A stretch of 64,000 nucleotides of DNA from VXNE01 sp965248075 (GCA_965248075.1 CBDFIL010000003.1:496001-560000), one strand, 5' to 3'. Shown: positions 25,503-34,929, numbered from the stretch's first letter. The notes: generated by a model from the letters alone, not told the origin. Numbers and translations are program-made.

Positions 25503-26926
25503 GGAGCTATGGTCGAATCTGGTGTACGGATGAGTTGAGCGTGCGGCGTGTCTCTGCTGAAATCGAGTTTGCGAGAAAACGATTTTGGCAAGAGGAGCAC
25601 ACCGCACATGAGCAACGATAATGTGGTTTCGCTGGCGGCGCCAGCATCGGTTTCCGATCCGCTCACGGATCTTCTTCGCGTCGGCGCGCGGCAGCTGATC
25701 GAGGCGGCGGTGTCGGCGGAGTTCGGGGAGTATCTGTCGGCGTTCGAGGAAGAGAAGTTGCCAGACGGTCGGCGCCGGGTGGTGCGCAACGGTCATCTTC
25801 CGGAACGGCAGATTCTGACGGGGATCGGCGCAGTGGACGTTCGGGTGCCGAAGGCGCGCAGCCGGTCGGGATCGCAGGAGCCGTTCCGCTCATCGCTGGT
25901 GCCGCCGTACGTGCGCCGTAGCGCAAGCGTCGATGCGGCGATTCCGTGGCTGTACCTGCACGGGGTATCGACGGGTCAGATGCGCGCGGCGGTGTCGGCG
26001 CTGGTGGGTGAGGAAGCGGCCCGCGGGTTGTCGGCGAACGTGGTGAGCCGACTCAAGCGGGTGTGGGATGAGGAGTGGGACGAGGAGTATCGGGAGTGGT
26101 GCCGGCGCGATCTTGCCGACGACTGGGTGTACGTCTGGGCGGACGGTATCCACAGTGGCCAGCGCGGTGACGACGGGCGCCTGTGCGTGCTGGTGGTGAT
26201 CGGCGTAAACGCCCGTGGCGACAAGCACTTCCTGGCCATCGAGGACGGGGTTCGGGAGTCCACGCAGAGCTGGCGCGAGGTTCTCCTGGGGATGCAGCAG
26301 CGTGGCTTCACGCGGCCGCCGAAGCTGGCGGTGGGTGACGGTGCGCTGGGCTTCTGGTCGGCGCTGTCGGAGGTCTATCCGCAGACCCGCAGCCAGCGCT
26401 GCTGGATGCACAAGACCGGCAACGTCCTCAACTACCTGCCGAATGTCCAGGCGCATCGCTGGCGCGATGCGTTGGCGAAGGCGAAGCAGGGCCTGCAGGA
26501 GATCTGGATGGCCGAGACCCGCGCCCAGGCCGAGCGCGCGTTCGACGACTGGATCGAACGCTACGAAGACAAGTACCCCAAGGCCACCGCGTGCCTGGCG
26601 CGTGATCGCGAGCAGCTGCTGGCCTTCTACGACTTCCCCGCCGCGCACTGGACGCATCTGCGCACGACCAACGTGATCGAGTCGGCGTTCGCCACCATCC
26701 GCCATCGGAGCTCGCGGGCGAAGGGCTGCGTCACCCGCCGCACGATGCTCTCGATGATCTACAAGATGGGCATGAGTGCGGAGACGTCCTGGCGGCGACT
26801 ACGCGGCTTCCGTCAGCTCGGCAAGGTGATCAAGGGCGTGAAGTTCCACGACGGTATCGAGGTCACCGAGGACAGCAGGGCCGTCGCATGACCAACCCTC
26901 CGTACACCAGATTTGACAATAGCTCC
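25503..26926 (+). mobile_element. Complete IS256-family insertion sequence
   Basis: About 1424 bp with inverted ends of about 28 bp (left GGAGCTATGGTCGAATCTGG, right strand GGAGCTATTGTCAAATCTGG). CACGCGG is repeated at both ends (25496-25502 and 26926-26932), consistent with the 8-bp target duplication of IS256. It carries one intact transposase. Confidence 0.92.
25608..26891 (+). CDS. IS256-family transposase
   Basis: A 427-residue mutator-type transposase. The DDE residues fit VWADGIHSG (first Asp), LAVGDGALGFW (second Asp) and TNVIESAFATIRHR (Glu). C-terminal features LSMIYKMGMSAETSWRRLRG are family-typical. The start at ATG 25608 follows an AAGAGGAG site; the frame begins 20 codons earlier inside the left end. 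A fragment of a related copy lies at 35.2-35.5 kb. Confidence 0.95.
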   Translation: MSNDNVVSLAAPASVSDPLTDLLRVGARQLIEAAVSAEFGEYLSAFEEEKLPDGRRRVVRNGHLPERQILTGIGAVDVRVPKARSRSGSQEPFRSSLVPPYVRRSASVDAAIPWLYLHGVSTGQMRAAVSALVGEEAARGLSANVVSRLKRVWDEEWDEEYREWCRRDLADDWVYVWADGIHSGQRGDDGRLCVLVVIGVNARGDKHFLAIEDGVRESTQSWREVLLGMQQRGFTRPPKLAVGDGALGFWSALSEVYPQTRSQRCWMHKTGNVLNYLPNVQAHRWRDALAKAKQGLQEIWMAETRAQAERAFDDWIERYEDKYPKATACLARDREQLLAFYDFPAAHWTHLRTTNVIESAFATIRHRSSRAKGCVTRRTMLSMIYKMGMSAETSWRRLRGFRQLGKVIKGVKFHDGIEVTEDSRAVA

Positions 26927-26949
26927 ACGCGGTACGCGCAGGGCCCTAG

Positions 26950-27221
26950 CCCGCATTTCTCACCAGGCCGCTTGTCGGTGTCAAAAAGCTCGTGGGTTTC
27001 AGGAAGTTGACCGCGATGCCGATGATCGTGCCGATTGCGGACTGCGCTGGCCGCGCCCTCGCGGGTCTTTTGGCCCCGTGTACACACGGGCCCGTGCTTG
27101 CGCACGTGCTCCCTCAACCGTAGTCCCCGCTATGCTTTCGGTCGGCGAGCGCGACGCAAGCGTCGTGCGCACAGGACCAAAATCCTCCGCGATCATCACG
27201 GCCCCTGGTGAGAAATGCGGG
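26950..27221. mobile_element. Short CTAG-targeting element with IS1380-type ends (non-autonomous, copy 2)
   Basis: A 272-bp relative of the 1107-1423 element with the same ends and CTAG on both sides (26946-26949 and 27222-27225), so its target duplication is intact. The interior lacks the roughly 45-bp middle segment of copy 1. No gene. Confidence 0.8.
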
Positions 27222-27301
27222 CTAGGCAGGCTAGGCCGTCGCCGAGGCGCCGCTATACTCCGGCGTGAAACCGGCGCACCCCACCGCCCCCGGAGCCACT
27301 G

Positions 27302-28723
27302 ATGTCGCATGCGACCGCGGCTGCATTCGTTGCCTACTTCATCGTTATCGCGGGCATCGGCTACGCCTCGCTCAAACGGACTCGCGGCCTGGACGATTAC
27401 GCCATTGGCGGGCGGTCGCTCTCCGCGCCCGTCGCGGCGCTCTCGGCCGGCGCCTCCGACATGAGCGGCTGGTTGCTGCTCGGTCTGCCGGGCGCCGTGT
27501 TTGCCCTTGGCCTCGCACAGTCCTGGATCGTCCTCGGCCTCGTGGCCGGCGCCTGGTGCAACTGGAGATGGGTGGCGCCACGGCTGCGACAGGCCAGCGA
27601 AGCCCTCGACGGCGCCCGCTCCCTGCCGCAGCTCTTTGCGCGACGCATGGGCGGAGACCGACGCGCCCTGAGTGTGGTGACGACGTGCATCGTGCTCGGC
27701 TTCTTCACGCTGTACACGGCCGCCGGCTTCGTCGCCGGCGCCAAGCTGTTCGCGAGCACGCTCGAGATCGACTACGGGACCGCTCTGTGGCTCGGCGTCG
27801 CCGCGATCATGCTCTATACGGCCGTGGGTGGCTTCCTGGCGGTCTGCTGGACGGACTTCTTTCAGGCGCTCCTCATGATGGGCGCCCTGACGGTCGTCGC
27901 CGTCCTCGCGTTCGCCGAGTTGCCCGACGGCGCACCCGACATCGCGATGGGTGTCATGGGCCCGATCGGAGCCGTGTCGCTGGCCGCCTGGGGCCTCGGC
28001 TATTTTGGGCAGCCACACGTGCTCGTGCGCTTCATGGCGATCGAGTCGGTGGCGGCGGTACCGCGGGCGCGGCGCATCTGCATGGCATGGATGGTCGTAT
28101 CGAGTGCCGGCGCACTCGCGATCGGTGCGCTGGGAGCGCCCTATTTCGCCGCAACGGGCGGATCGCTCGCAGATGCCGAGACGGTATTCATCGCACTCTG
28201 CCAGGCGCTGCTCCATCCGGCCGTCGCCGGCATTGCGATCGCCGCGATCCTCGCCGCCGTCATGAGTACGGTGGACTCGCAACTGCTCGTGACCGCCACG
28301 GCCCTTGTCGACGATCTCCCCCGGCCTAGGCGACGCCGACTCTCCGAGCGGCAGTCCCTGGTCGCGAGCCGGCTGACCGTCGTTGCGGTAGCCGCGCTGG
28401 CCGGAGGCATCGCGACCGACCCCGACAGTCAGGTATTGGGTCTGGTTGCCTATGCGTGGGCGGGCCTCGGCGCGAGTTTCGGCCCGGCAGTCCTGTTCAC
28501 GCTGTTCTGGCGGCGCACCACCACGCCCGGACTCATTGCCGGCATGCTGACCGGCGCTTTCGCCGTGGTGGGATGGCGCGCGCTGGAGGGAGGGGTCTTC
28601 GACCTCTACGAGCTGCTGCCGGCGTTCGCGGCGGCCGGCGTCGCCATCGTGGTCGTTAGTCGCGTCGAAGGACGCGACCCGGTGTCCGAGGATACGTTCG
28701 AGGCATCCGCTTTCCGCCGCTGA
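27302..28723 (+). CDS. putP: Sodium/proline symporter
   Basis: A 473-residue member of the sodium:solute symporter family with about 13 helices. PutP-specific signatures are GASDMSGWLLLGLPGA in helix 2, GYFGQPHVLVRFMAI, and the sodium-site segment AAVMSTVDSQLLV. It imports proline with Na+. The ATG at 27302 follows a GGAG site about nine bases upstream. It lies alone, between the CTAG element and a gene-free region. Confidence 0.92.
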   Translation: MSHATAAAFVAYFIVIAGIGYASLKRTRGLDDYAIGGRSLSAPVAALSAGASDMSGWLLLGLPGAVFALGLAQSWIVLGLVAGAWCNWRWVAPRLRQASEALDGARSLPQLFARRMGGDRRALSVVTTCIVLGFFTLYTAAGFVAGAKLFASTLEIDYGTALWLGVAAIMLYTAVGGFLAVCWTDFFQALLMMGALTVVAVLAFAELPDGAPDIAMGVMGPIGAVSLAAWGLGYFGQPHVLVRFMAIESVAAVPRARRICMAWMVVSSAGALAIGALGAPYFAATGGSLADAETVFIALCQALLHPAVAGIAIAAILAAVMSTVDSQLLVTATALVDDLPRPRRRRLSERQSLVASRLTVVAVAALAGGIATDPDSQVLGLVAYAWAGLGASFGPAVLFTLFWRRTTTPGLIAGMLTGAFAVVGWRALEGGVFDLYELLPAFAAAGVAIVVVSRVEGRDPVSEDTFEASAFRR

Positions 28724-29606
28724 CGCTCGGTCGGGGTGCCATGAAGAGACGGCCGGGCTCAAGTCGGTCGGGATTTTTGGGTTTTTCTCTAAGGCACTGA
28801 TCTACATGGTTTGTTAGGTATTTTACCGATTTTTCGACACCCCTGACAAACCGTGAGATCGCCGAGCGAGTAACAAGGCCAGTACGCGCTCTGGAAACGA
28901 GGCCAAAAAATATTTTAAATCAATCTGTTAACGACAGCCCGTCGTGGAGGCACTGATCTCCCGCTTTCCCTGTCGCGGGCGGCGGTTCCGCTTTTCAGTG
29001 CAGTGGAACGGTCTGCAGCGCCTTCGGACGCCTCCCGATTTGGTCAGCCGGGGTTTGCTGCGGATCGAGGCGTACCGCTGGGTTTCCTGCAGCGCGCCTT
29101 GATCGTCGTCTCCTGTTTACAGCCGGGGTGATGCGGCCGTCATCGGACAGCCACAACGAGCGCTGGCACTCGTGTGCGAGAGGCCCGCGAGCGCCTGATC
29201 GTCAGCGCTCGGAGCGTCACGTTCCACCCACCTGATCCGGGTGTCGGATGCCCACAAAACGTACAAGATGGGAGTTCGTCACATGCACGTGCACGACCTG
29301 CTGCAGTGCCGAGTCCGGGACTGGCGCATCGTCATGCGCGACGCCCACGGCCTCCAGATCCTGCACGCGATTCAGCGGCGGCGTCCACAGGAAATGAGCA
29401 CATCGCGACCGCACCGCCTTACCACAATGCCCATTGCGACCGCCTCTGCGCCGCGGGCCACGACCTTGCCGACATCGAGGGCAGGCCCGTCCTCCGGACG
29501 CGACGTCACCCCGACGGCGCAGCGTCCGGCAGGCTCATGTAGACTTGCTTGCAATGCAAGCATCCCGTACGTTCAACAGGTCCCGTTCGCTGAGGAGGGA
29601 CGGCCA
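28724..29606. other. Gene-free region with an AT-rich core
   Basis: Nearly 900 bp without a supportable gene. The part 28770-28940 is strikingly AT-rich for this window (AAAAAATATTTTAAATC). The 12-mer AGGCACTGATCT occurs twice in direct orientation (28792-28803 and 28948-28959). This may be a decayed insertion sequence. The region also holds the promoter of the toxin-antitoxin pair that follows. Confidence 0.4.
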
Positions 29607-29852
29607 ATGGCGAGCATCACGATCCGCAATCTCGACGACGATGTGAAGACGCGCCTGCGCGTGCGCGCCGCCGAGCATCACCGTTCGATGGAGGAAGAGG
29701 TACGCATCATCCTGCGCGATGCGGTGAACAGTGGTCGCGCCGGTCCTCGGAACCTCGCGAGGTTCACCCGCGAGTGCTTCGCGTCCCTGGGCGGCGTCGA
29801 GCTCGAACTTCCCCCGCGCGGCCCGATGCGCGCGCCTGCGGACTTCTCCTGA
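29607..29852 (+). CDS. fitA: FitA-like ribbon-helix-helix antitoxin
   Basis: An 81-residue antitoxin. The N-terminal MASITIRNLDDDVKTRLRVR is the beta strand and first helix of a ribbon-helix-helix fold, and HHRSMEEEVRIILRDAV the second helix; this arrangement is typical of FitA/StbC-type partners of PIN-domain toxins. GAGGAGG precedes the ATG. The toxin gene starts 9 bp after its stop. The toxin is broken, so the antitoxin is now orphaned. Confidence 0.88.
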   Translation: MASITIRNLDDDVKTRLRVRAAEHHRSMEEEVRIILRDAVNSGRAGPRNLARFTRECFASLGGVELELPPRGPMRAPADFS

Positions 29853-29861
29853 GCGGCCCGC

Positions 29862-30184
29862 ATGCTTGTCATCGATACCAATGTCGCGTCGGAACTGATG
29901 CGGCCTGTGCCGACTCCCAGCGTCGCTGCATGGATTGCCGAGCGCGACGCGGCGGAGATGTATCTGACAGCGGTCAGTGAGGCGGAGTTGCGGTTCGGCG
30001 TTGCGATCCTGCCGGCGGGCAAACGACGGGATGCGCTGGATGCGGCCATGCGCCGGTGGCTCGACCTTGGCTTCGCCAACCGGATTCTGCCGTTCGACAG
30101 CGCCGCGCCCGCGCCTATGCAGAGATCGCGGCGGACCGCCGCCAAGCGGGTCGGCCCATCGGCGAGGCCGACTGCCAGATCGCC
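29862..30184 (+). pseudogene. fitB: FitB/VapC-type PIN-domain toxin, frameshifted and cut by IS66
   Basis: The N-terminal part MLVIDTNVASELMRP carries the first catalytic Asp of PIN ribonucleases; TAVSEAELRFGVAILP carries the conserved acidic residue. After ILPFDSAA one base is missing near 30110. In the +1 frame the expected ARAYAEIAADRRQAGRPIGE and ADCQIA follow, so the frameshift is clear. IS66 begins directly after CAGATCGCC at 30184, removing the last third with the remaining acidic residues. It is inactive in its present form. Confidence 0.85.
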
Positions 30185-31109
30185 GTAAGCGGAGCGTCGG
30201 CACCACCTGGCTTTCAGTTTGAGATTGGCGTAAAGGCCCAAGGTAGCAGTTGATCGATCTCCGAGGCCGGATGGCCATTGGCGATGGCTTCGAGCGTGGC
30301 CTTGAGGTAGGCGTGGGGGTTGACCCGATTCATTTTCGCCGTTTCCACGAGTGAAGCGATGCGGCCCCAGGCCGCGGCGCCTTCGTCATGGCCGGCGAAC
30401 AGCGCGTTCTTGCGATTCAGCGCCAGCGGTCGGATGGCGTTCTCCACGACGTTGTTGTCCATCTCCACCCGGCCGTCGGTGAGGAACACCTGCAGCCCGT
30501 CCCAATGGTTGCCGATATAGGCCAGCTTCTCGCCCAGGCGCGACTTGGGCGAGACCCGGGCGCGTTGCTGGCGCAGCCACACTCCGAAGTCCTCGACCAG
30601 CGGCGCGGTACGCGCCTGGCGCACGGCGAGCCGGACTTCGGCGGGTTCACCCCGGATCTCCTTCTCGATGACGTACATCGCCGCGATGCGCCGCAGCCCT
30701 TCGGCGGCGACCGCCGAGCGGTGACTGTCCTGGATCTCGCACAGCTTGCGCCGGGCGTGGGCCCAACAGAAACAACGGACCACCCCCTTGCCGGGCACCG
30801 CCACCACGTTGTAGCCGGCATAGCCGTCGACGTGCAGCTTCCCTTCGAATCCTCTGAGAAAACCCTCGGCGTGGCGTCCACCGCGACCGGGCGCGTAGAA
30901 GAACACCACCCCCGGCGGGTCCGGACCGGCCCAGGGACGCTCATCGCGGGCCAGCGCCCACAGATACCCCGTCTTGGTCTTGCCCCGGCCCGGATCCAGC
31001 ACCGGCGCCCGGGTCTCGTCCATGAACAGATGCCCGGACTGCTTCAGGTGCCAGGCCAGCCGGTCCACCACCGGCATCAGATGAAACGACGCCTTGCCCA
31101 CCCAGCCGG
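30185..31109 (-). mobile_element. Left 925 bp of a second IS66 copy
   Basis: It begins with the same GTAAGCGGAGCGTCGGC end as 11845 and matches 11845-12769 with no difference that I noticed. Homology stops abruptly at CCCACCCAGCCGG (31109), where jetC sequence begins; the right half and right end are missing. The exact match to the complete copy indicates recent arrival or recombination. Confidence 0.92.
30214..31109 (-). pseudogene. tnpC: IS66 tnpC, 3' part only
   Basis: Encodes the C-terminal 298 residues of TnpC, from WVGKASFHLMPVVDR to the native stop, including LFMDETR, HVDGYAGYN and VVENAIRP. The first 224 residues with the coiled coil and zinc finger are absent, so it cannot act alone. 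Confidence 0.9.
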
Positions 31110-31654
31110 ATGACGAGCGCGAACTGCGGCAGGCGCTGTCCCAGCGACTCGACTTGGCGCGCGCGGAGCAGCCGGACGCGCCGTACCGGACGCTCATCGC
31201 GGAGACGCTGGACTACAAGCAGTGGTACGAAATGGCGGTGATTCTGAACCGCGACGGCAAGCAAACGAAGCTCAGTCGTCGCACGCCGCTGTCGGAAGGC
31301 GAGAAGAAGCTCGTCACCTATCTGCCGCTGTTTGCTGCCGTGGCCGCGTCGACCGATGCGCTGGCCGAACAGCAGCACACACTGCGCGATGGCGAGACGC
31401 CCGGCATCGCCCGCTTTGTTCTGCTCGACGATGCGTTCGCCAAGGTATCCGAGGACAATCACGAGCAGTTGTTTGGCCTGCTCGTGGAACTCGATCTCGA
31501 CCTGATCGCTACAAGCGAACGGCTGTGGGGCATGCACGGCAGCGTGCCCGCGCTCGCCATCACGGAGGTTGTTCGCGACGTCACGCTCGGCGCCATCCTC
31601 CTCGAACACTATCGATGGGACGGAGCGACGCTGGAACGCGTGGCCGCGGCATGA
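31110..31654 (+). pseudogene. jetC: C-terminal fragment of Wadjet-type JetC (SMC/SbcC-like ATPase)
   Basis: About 180 residues representing the C-terminal ATPase half of the TIGR02680/JetC family, the SMC-like motor of Wadjet plasmid-defence complexes. Visible motifs: LDYKQWYEMAVI, the ABC signature-like SRRTPLSEGEKKLVTYLPLF, the Walker B FVLLDDAFAKV and the D-loop/H-loop region LDLIATSERLWG. The Walker A and the long coiled coil are lost at the junction with the IS66 fragment. It ends in ATGA, where the next gene starts, showing the native operon link. Confidence 0.75.
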
Positions 31655-33339
31655 GCGCCGAAGCGGGAGGCCGCGAAGCCATGTTCGGCGATGACCGGGA
31701 TCGCTCGAGGCAGTTGTTCCGCTACCTGGCGGGCGAGGAATGGCGCGAATACCGGGCAATCCTGAGAGTTTTCTTCGGAACCTCCTTTGCGGAATTCACG
31801 CCGCATGAAGTCGCGGCAGAGGTCGCCGCAGACGGAATTGCCCAAGACGTGGTCGAGGATCCGCTCGAAAGCCTGCGCCGTTGGGGCAATCTGGCCGTGT
31901 CTTCATCGGTAGGCAACCCGTCAAGCCTTGAGGATTACTACCGTCGGCGCAACCGCTACCTCATCACCCGTGCGGGACAGGAGGTATTCGATCTCGTCGA
32001 GGGCGTGCTTGAGCGTTCCGATGAGATTGGCGACGTACAGGCCGGTCGCCTGCGGCAGTTGCACCGTGCCCTGACGGAGTTGGCCGAGCTTGCCGAAGCT
32101 GGATTCGATCACGCTTCCGGTGACGACCTCGCGGCTGCAGTGCGCAGCATTTTCGATCTGCACGAGCCGTTCGCCAGCGAGCTGACGCGATTTTTCGCGC
32201 AGCTGAATCAATGGCAGAGCCGCTACGACCTCGAGGAGGACGAGATCCAGTTTTTCGCGAGCGTACTGGTGGACTATGTGAGCGAGCAACTGACAGAAAT
32301 CGAACGCATGATCCGACCGGTCGCCCGCGCCTTGGAGCGCCTCCGCCCGCACATCGGTGACTTGCTGCCGGCGTTACGGTCGGGCCTCGCTACGCGCCTC
32401 GAAGAAGCGGGCCTCAAGGAGCATGTCGCCGTGCGTCGGGCACCGGGTACCGAACTTGCCCATTGGGAGCATCTCGCGGTCTGGTACGTCGCGTCGGACG
32501 GCCGCGCCGCACGTCTCGATCATCTCGCGCGCCAAGCCCTGGCGGCTGTGCGCACGCTAACGGCGAACGTGAGCCGCCTGTCGCGCCTCGGCCTCGGGGC
32601 TGTGTCTCGGCGCGCGGACTTTGTGCGTCTGGCTGGCTTCTTCAACCGAGCGGCCACCGACGACGAGACGCATCGGATCGCGGCCGCAGCATTCGGTCTG
32701 GGATCCTGTCGCCACGTCGGGACGTTATCGTCCGACGCCGACGATCCCGTTGCCACGATTACACCGTGGCAGGACGCACCGCGCGCCGTGGTGCCCATGG
32801 CGCTTCGGGAACGCGGCGAGACCAATCAACGGGGCAGTGCAACGCCGATCCGAGACAGAGGCAAGGAGCGCAGGTACCTGGAGCAGCGCCGCTTGCGCGA
32901 GCGCGTGTCGCGCGACGTGGCCGCCACCGAGCTGCTTGCGTGTGCAGGGGCCGGCGGCTCCATCCACGGCGCGCGGTTATCCGCCGCGGCCTTTGGCTTG
33001 CTGCGCGACCTGATTGGCCGCTCCGGGCATCGACGCCGACCAGGTGCGCAAGTTCGCGCGTCAACCGAAGCCGGGATCCGTTGTGAAGTACGGCGGGTAG
33101 CGGACGCGCAAACGGCGGTCGCGTGCCCGGCGGGAAGGCTTGTGCTGTGGGATTTGGTGGTCACGGTGACCGCTGATGATGGCCTTGCCGCAATCGGCAC
33201 GATCATCGGCAATCGCGGTCAACTTCATGGAACCCAAGAGCTTTTTGACGCCGACAAGCGGCCTGGTGAGAAATGCGGGCTAGCGTACTGGTGTTGTCTC
33301 TCGCCTAGATCCACGACGCGTTTCCCGGTCTATTCCTGA
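31651..33339 (+). CDS. jetA: Wadjet-type JetA (TIGR02677 family), with an IS-derived tail
   Basis: The protein resembles the TIGR02677/JetA family, kleisin-like partners of JetC. Recognisable stretches are REYRAILRVFF, SSLEDYYRRRNRYLITRAG, the central FASVLVDYVSEQLTEIERMI helix, SRRADFVRLAGFFNRA and the C-terminal TAVACPAGRLVLWDLVVTVT, so the family length of about 510 residues is nearly reached. From about 33185 the frame enters an IS1380-type end and gains some 50 foreign residues before a stop. Neighbouring jetB and jetD are absent, so the system is not functional here. The start is coupled to jetC by ATGA. Confidence 0.7.
   Translation: MSAEAGGREAMFGDDRDRSRQLFRYLAGEEWREYRAILRVFFGTSFAEFTPHEVAAEVAADGIAQDVVEDPLESLRRWGNLAVSSSVGNPSSLEDYYRRRNRYLITRAGQEVFDLVEGVLERSDEIGDVQAGRLRQLHRALTELAELAEAGFDHASGDDLAAAVRSIFDLHEPFASELTRFFAQLNQWQSRYDLEEDEIQFFASVLVDYVSEQLTEIERMIRPVARALERLRPHIGDLLPALRSGLATRLEEAGLKEHVAVRRAPGTELAHWEHLAVWYVASDGRAARLDHLARQALAAVRTLTANVSRLSRLGLGAVSRRADFVRLAGFFNRAATDDETHRIAAAAFGLGSCRHVGTLSSDADDPVATITPWQDAPRAVVPMALRERGETNQRGSATPIRDRGKERRYLEQRRLRERVSRDVAATELLACAGAGGSIHGARLSAAAFGLLRDLIGRSGHRRRPGAQVRASTEAGIRCEVRRVADAQTAVACPAGRLVLWDLVVTVTADDGLAAIGTIIGNRGQLHGTQELFDADKRPGEKCGLAYWCCLSPRSTTRFPVYS
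33185..33279 (-). mobile_element. Single end of a CTAG-targeting IS1380-type element
   Basis: These 95 bp are the reverse complement of the left end of the short elements at 1107 and 26950 (with a few changes) and end in TGGTGAGAAATGCGGG next to CTAG. The other end is missing. It forms the 3' end of the jetA reading frame. Confidence 0.75.
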
Positions 33340-33956
33340 CGGGCCATTGCGGGATTTCCCGGATTGAGCCGACACCAGCGGGGTGGTTGGAGGCGTCGTG
33401 GGCAATGGGCAACGACACGAGGGTTGCTGAAGGTTGGTCCCTGTTCTGCCCCGGCACATGGAGGGGCACCCGCCCGGCTGATCGCGTTCGAGCAGGTCAT
33501 GCTCGACCGGGGCCTGGGCGACGAGGTGCTGGACGGCCTGCGCTCGTCGATACGCTACGAGAGGTCTGGCTCAGGTTCGATTCGCGCTGGTCGCTCGCGA
33601 ACCTGGAGAAGGGGCTCGACGCCGAGCACCGCATCGAGACCAAGGCACGGGCCGTCCCGCGCTTGGGCGGGTCGAGGAATAGGCAATGGCCCGCGACTTG
33701 GGCGGCAAGGTGTGCGGTCGGGGGCCGAAGATACCGTTGTCGGGTGATTGCAGCGGGATATCCAACGGGGGCTCAACGCGGCTGGTAGCTTGGCCACGGC
33801 GGGCTGCCAGCGGCCGTTGCGGGATGGCAAGCGGCACTCCGCCAGACCCCGGAGCCGCGGCGGAGGAACGGCCGCCGGGAACGCCACCGATTCGCACCCT
33901 GTTTGCCTGTCGCCGGGCGCACCGGCCAACAGAACGATTAGACCGGTCTGGGCGGC
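33284..33956. other. Gene-free scar region
   Basis: About 670 bp with overlapping open frames but no start signal or known domain. Plus-strand frames give fragments such as LIAFEQVMLDRGLGDEVLDG and LRFDSRWSLANLEKGLDAE in different registers, which look like parts of one frameshifted protein, but I do not recognise it. Confidence 0.35.
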
Positions 33957-34382
33957 AAGCCCCGGGTTCCTGAACATCTCCGTGTCGGCGCCGAAGCTCG
34001 GATTGGGCATGGTGAGTACCTGTTCGCCGCAGAAGATCGACCCCGCTCCGGCCATGAAGCAGAGCGCCTGGGCCGCCTCGCTGAGGGTCGTGCGGCCCGC
34101 CGCCGGGCGCACCACCGCGCGCGGCATGAGTGTGCGCGCAACCGCGATGCAGCGCGCCAGCTCAAGCGGTGAGAGCACTTCGGCGTCCTGCATCGGCGTT
34201 CCCGCCACCCGCATCAGATTGTTGATGGGTACCGATTCGGGGTGTTCCGGCAGATTGGCCAACTGCACGAGCAGGCCCGCCCGGTCTTTCCGGCTCTCGC
34301 CCGTGCCAACGATGCCGCCGCAGCAGACCCGGAGGCCCGCGGCGCGGACGTGGGCGAGCTCGAGGCGTGCATCTGCCTGCCG
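33957..34382 (-). pseudogene. bioB: C-terminal fragment of biotin synthase
   Basis: The frame encodes the second half of BioB: CCGGIVGTGESRKDRAGLLV, then PESVPINNLMRVAGTPM, then VVRPAAGRTTLSEAAQALCF and FCGEQVLTMPNPSFGADTE. The N-terminal radical-SAM part with CxxxCxxC is missing, and VRLSAGR of active enzymes reads VRPAAGR. It is a dead fragment flanked by unrelated sequence. Confidence 0.8.
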
Positions 34383-34452
34383 AAGACGAGGCAGGACTAC
34401 TCTCCGCTCCGACCGGCGCACTTCCCCCCCTCCGGACCCAGGCGCCAGACCT

Positions 34453-34929
34453 TCATCCATCGGGCTGGCCATTGAAAACGACCGGCGCTTTGGGTTTGCG
34501 GATCACGACGGTACCGGCGAGCTTGTCGTGCCAGCCCTGCTTGCGCTTGTCGAATGCCACCCAGAGGATGCCGAGGAAAAACGGCAGGCAGGACACGAAG
34601 TAGCCGAAGTATCGGCCAACGCATTGCCCTCGGCTCGGCTTGCCACCGCTTTGGGCATCGACGATGACGGCGCGAAAAACCATCTTGCCGGGCGTTGCGG
34701 ACCGAATGACCCAGAACAGGACAATTGCTACGGCAGGGGCCACCCAGGACAGCAGGAAGTCCATCGGGCCTCGGAACATGGCGTCAGGGGTGAAGTACGC
34801 ATCGCCATGGATCCAATACAGGAACGGCATCGTGCACAGCGCGATCAGCAGGGAATCGATCAGGGTGGCACCAGCCCGCACCCAGAAGCCCGCATACTCA
34901 ACAGACGCATCCATGAGATCGAAACTCAC
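34453..34929 (-). CDS. RDD family membrane protein
   Basis: A 158-residue protein with three membrane helices. The RDD hallmark appears as FWVRAGATLIDSLLI (Arg...Asp in helix 1), and ATPGKMVFRAVIVDAQSGGK and FDKRKQGWHDKLAGTVVI are family-typical. RDD proteins are poorly characterised; some affect ion or solute transport. The gene is intact although surrounded by IS debris and the bioB remnant. Confidence 0.88.
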   Translation of the reverse strand: MSFDLMDASVEYAGFWVRAGATLIDSLLIALCTMPFLYWIHGDAYFTPDAMFRGPMDFLLSWVAPAVAIVLFWVIRSATPGKMVFRAVIVDAQSGGKPSRGQCVGRYFGYFVSCLPFFLGILWVAFDKRKQGWHDKLAGTVVIRKPKAPVVFNGQPDG

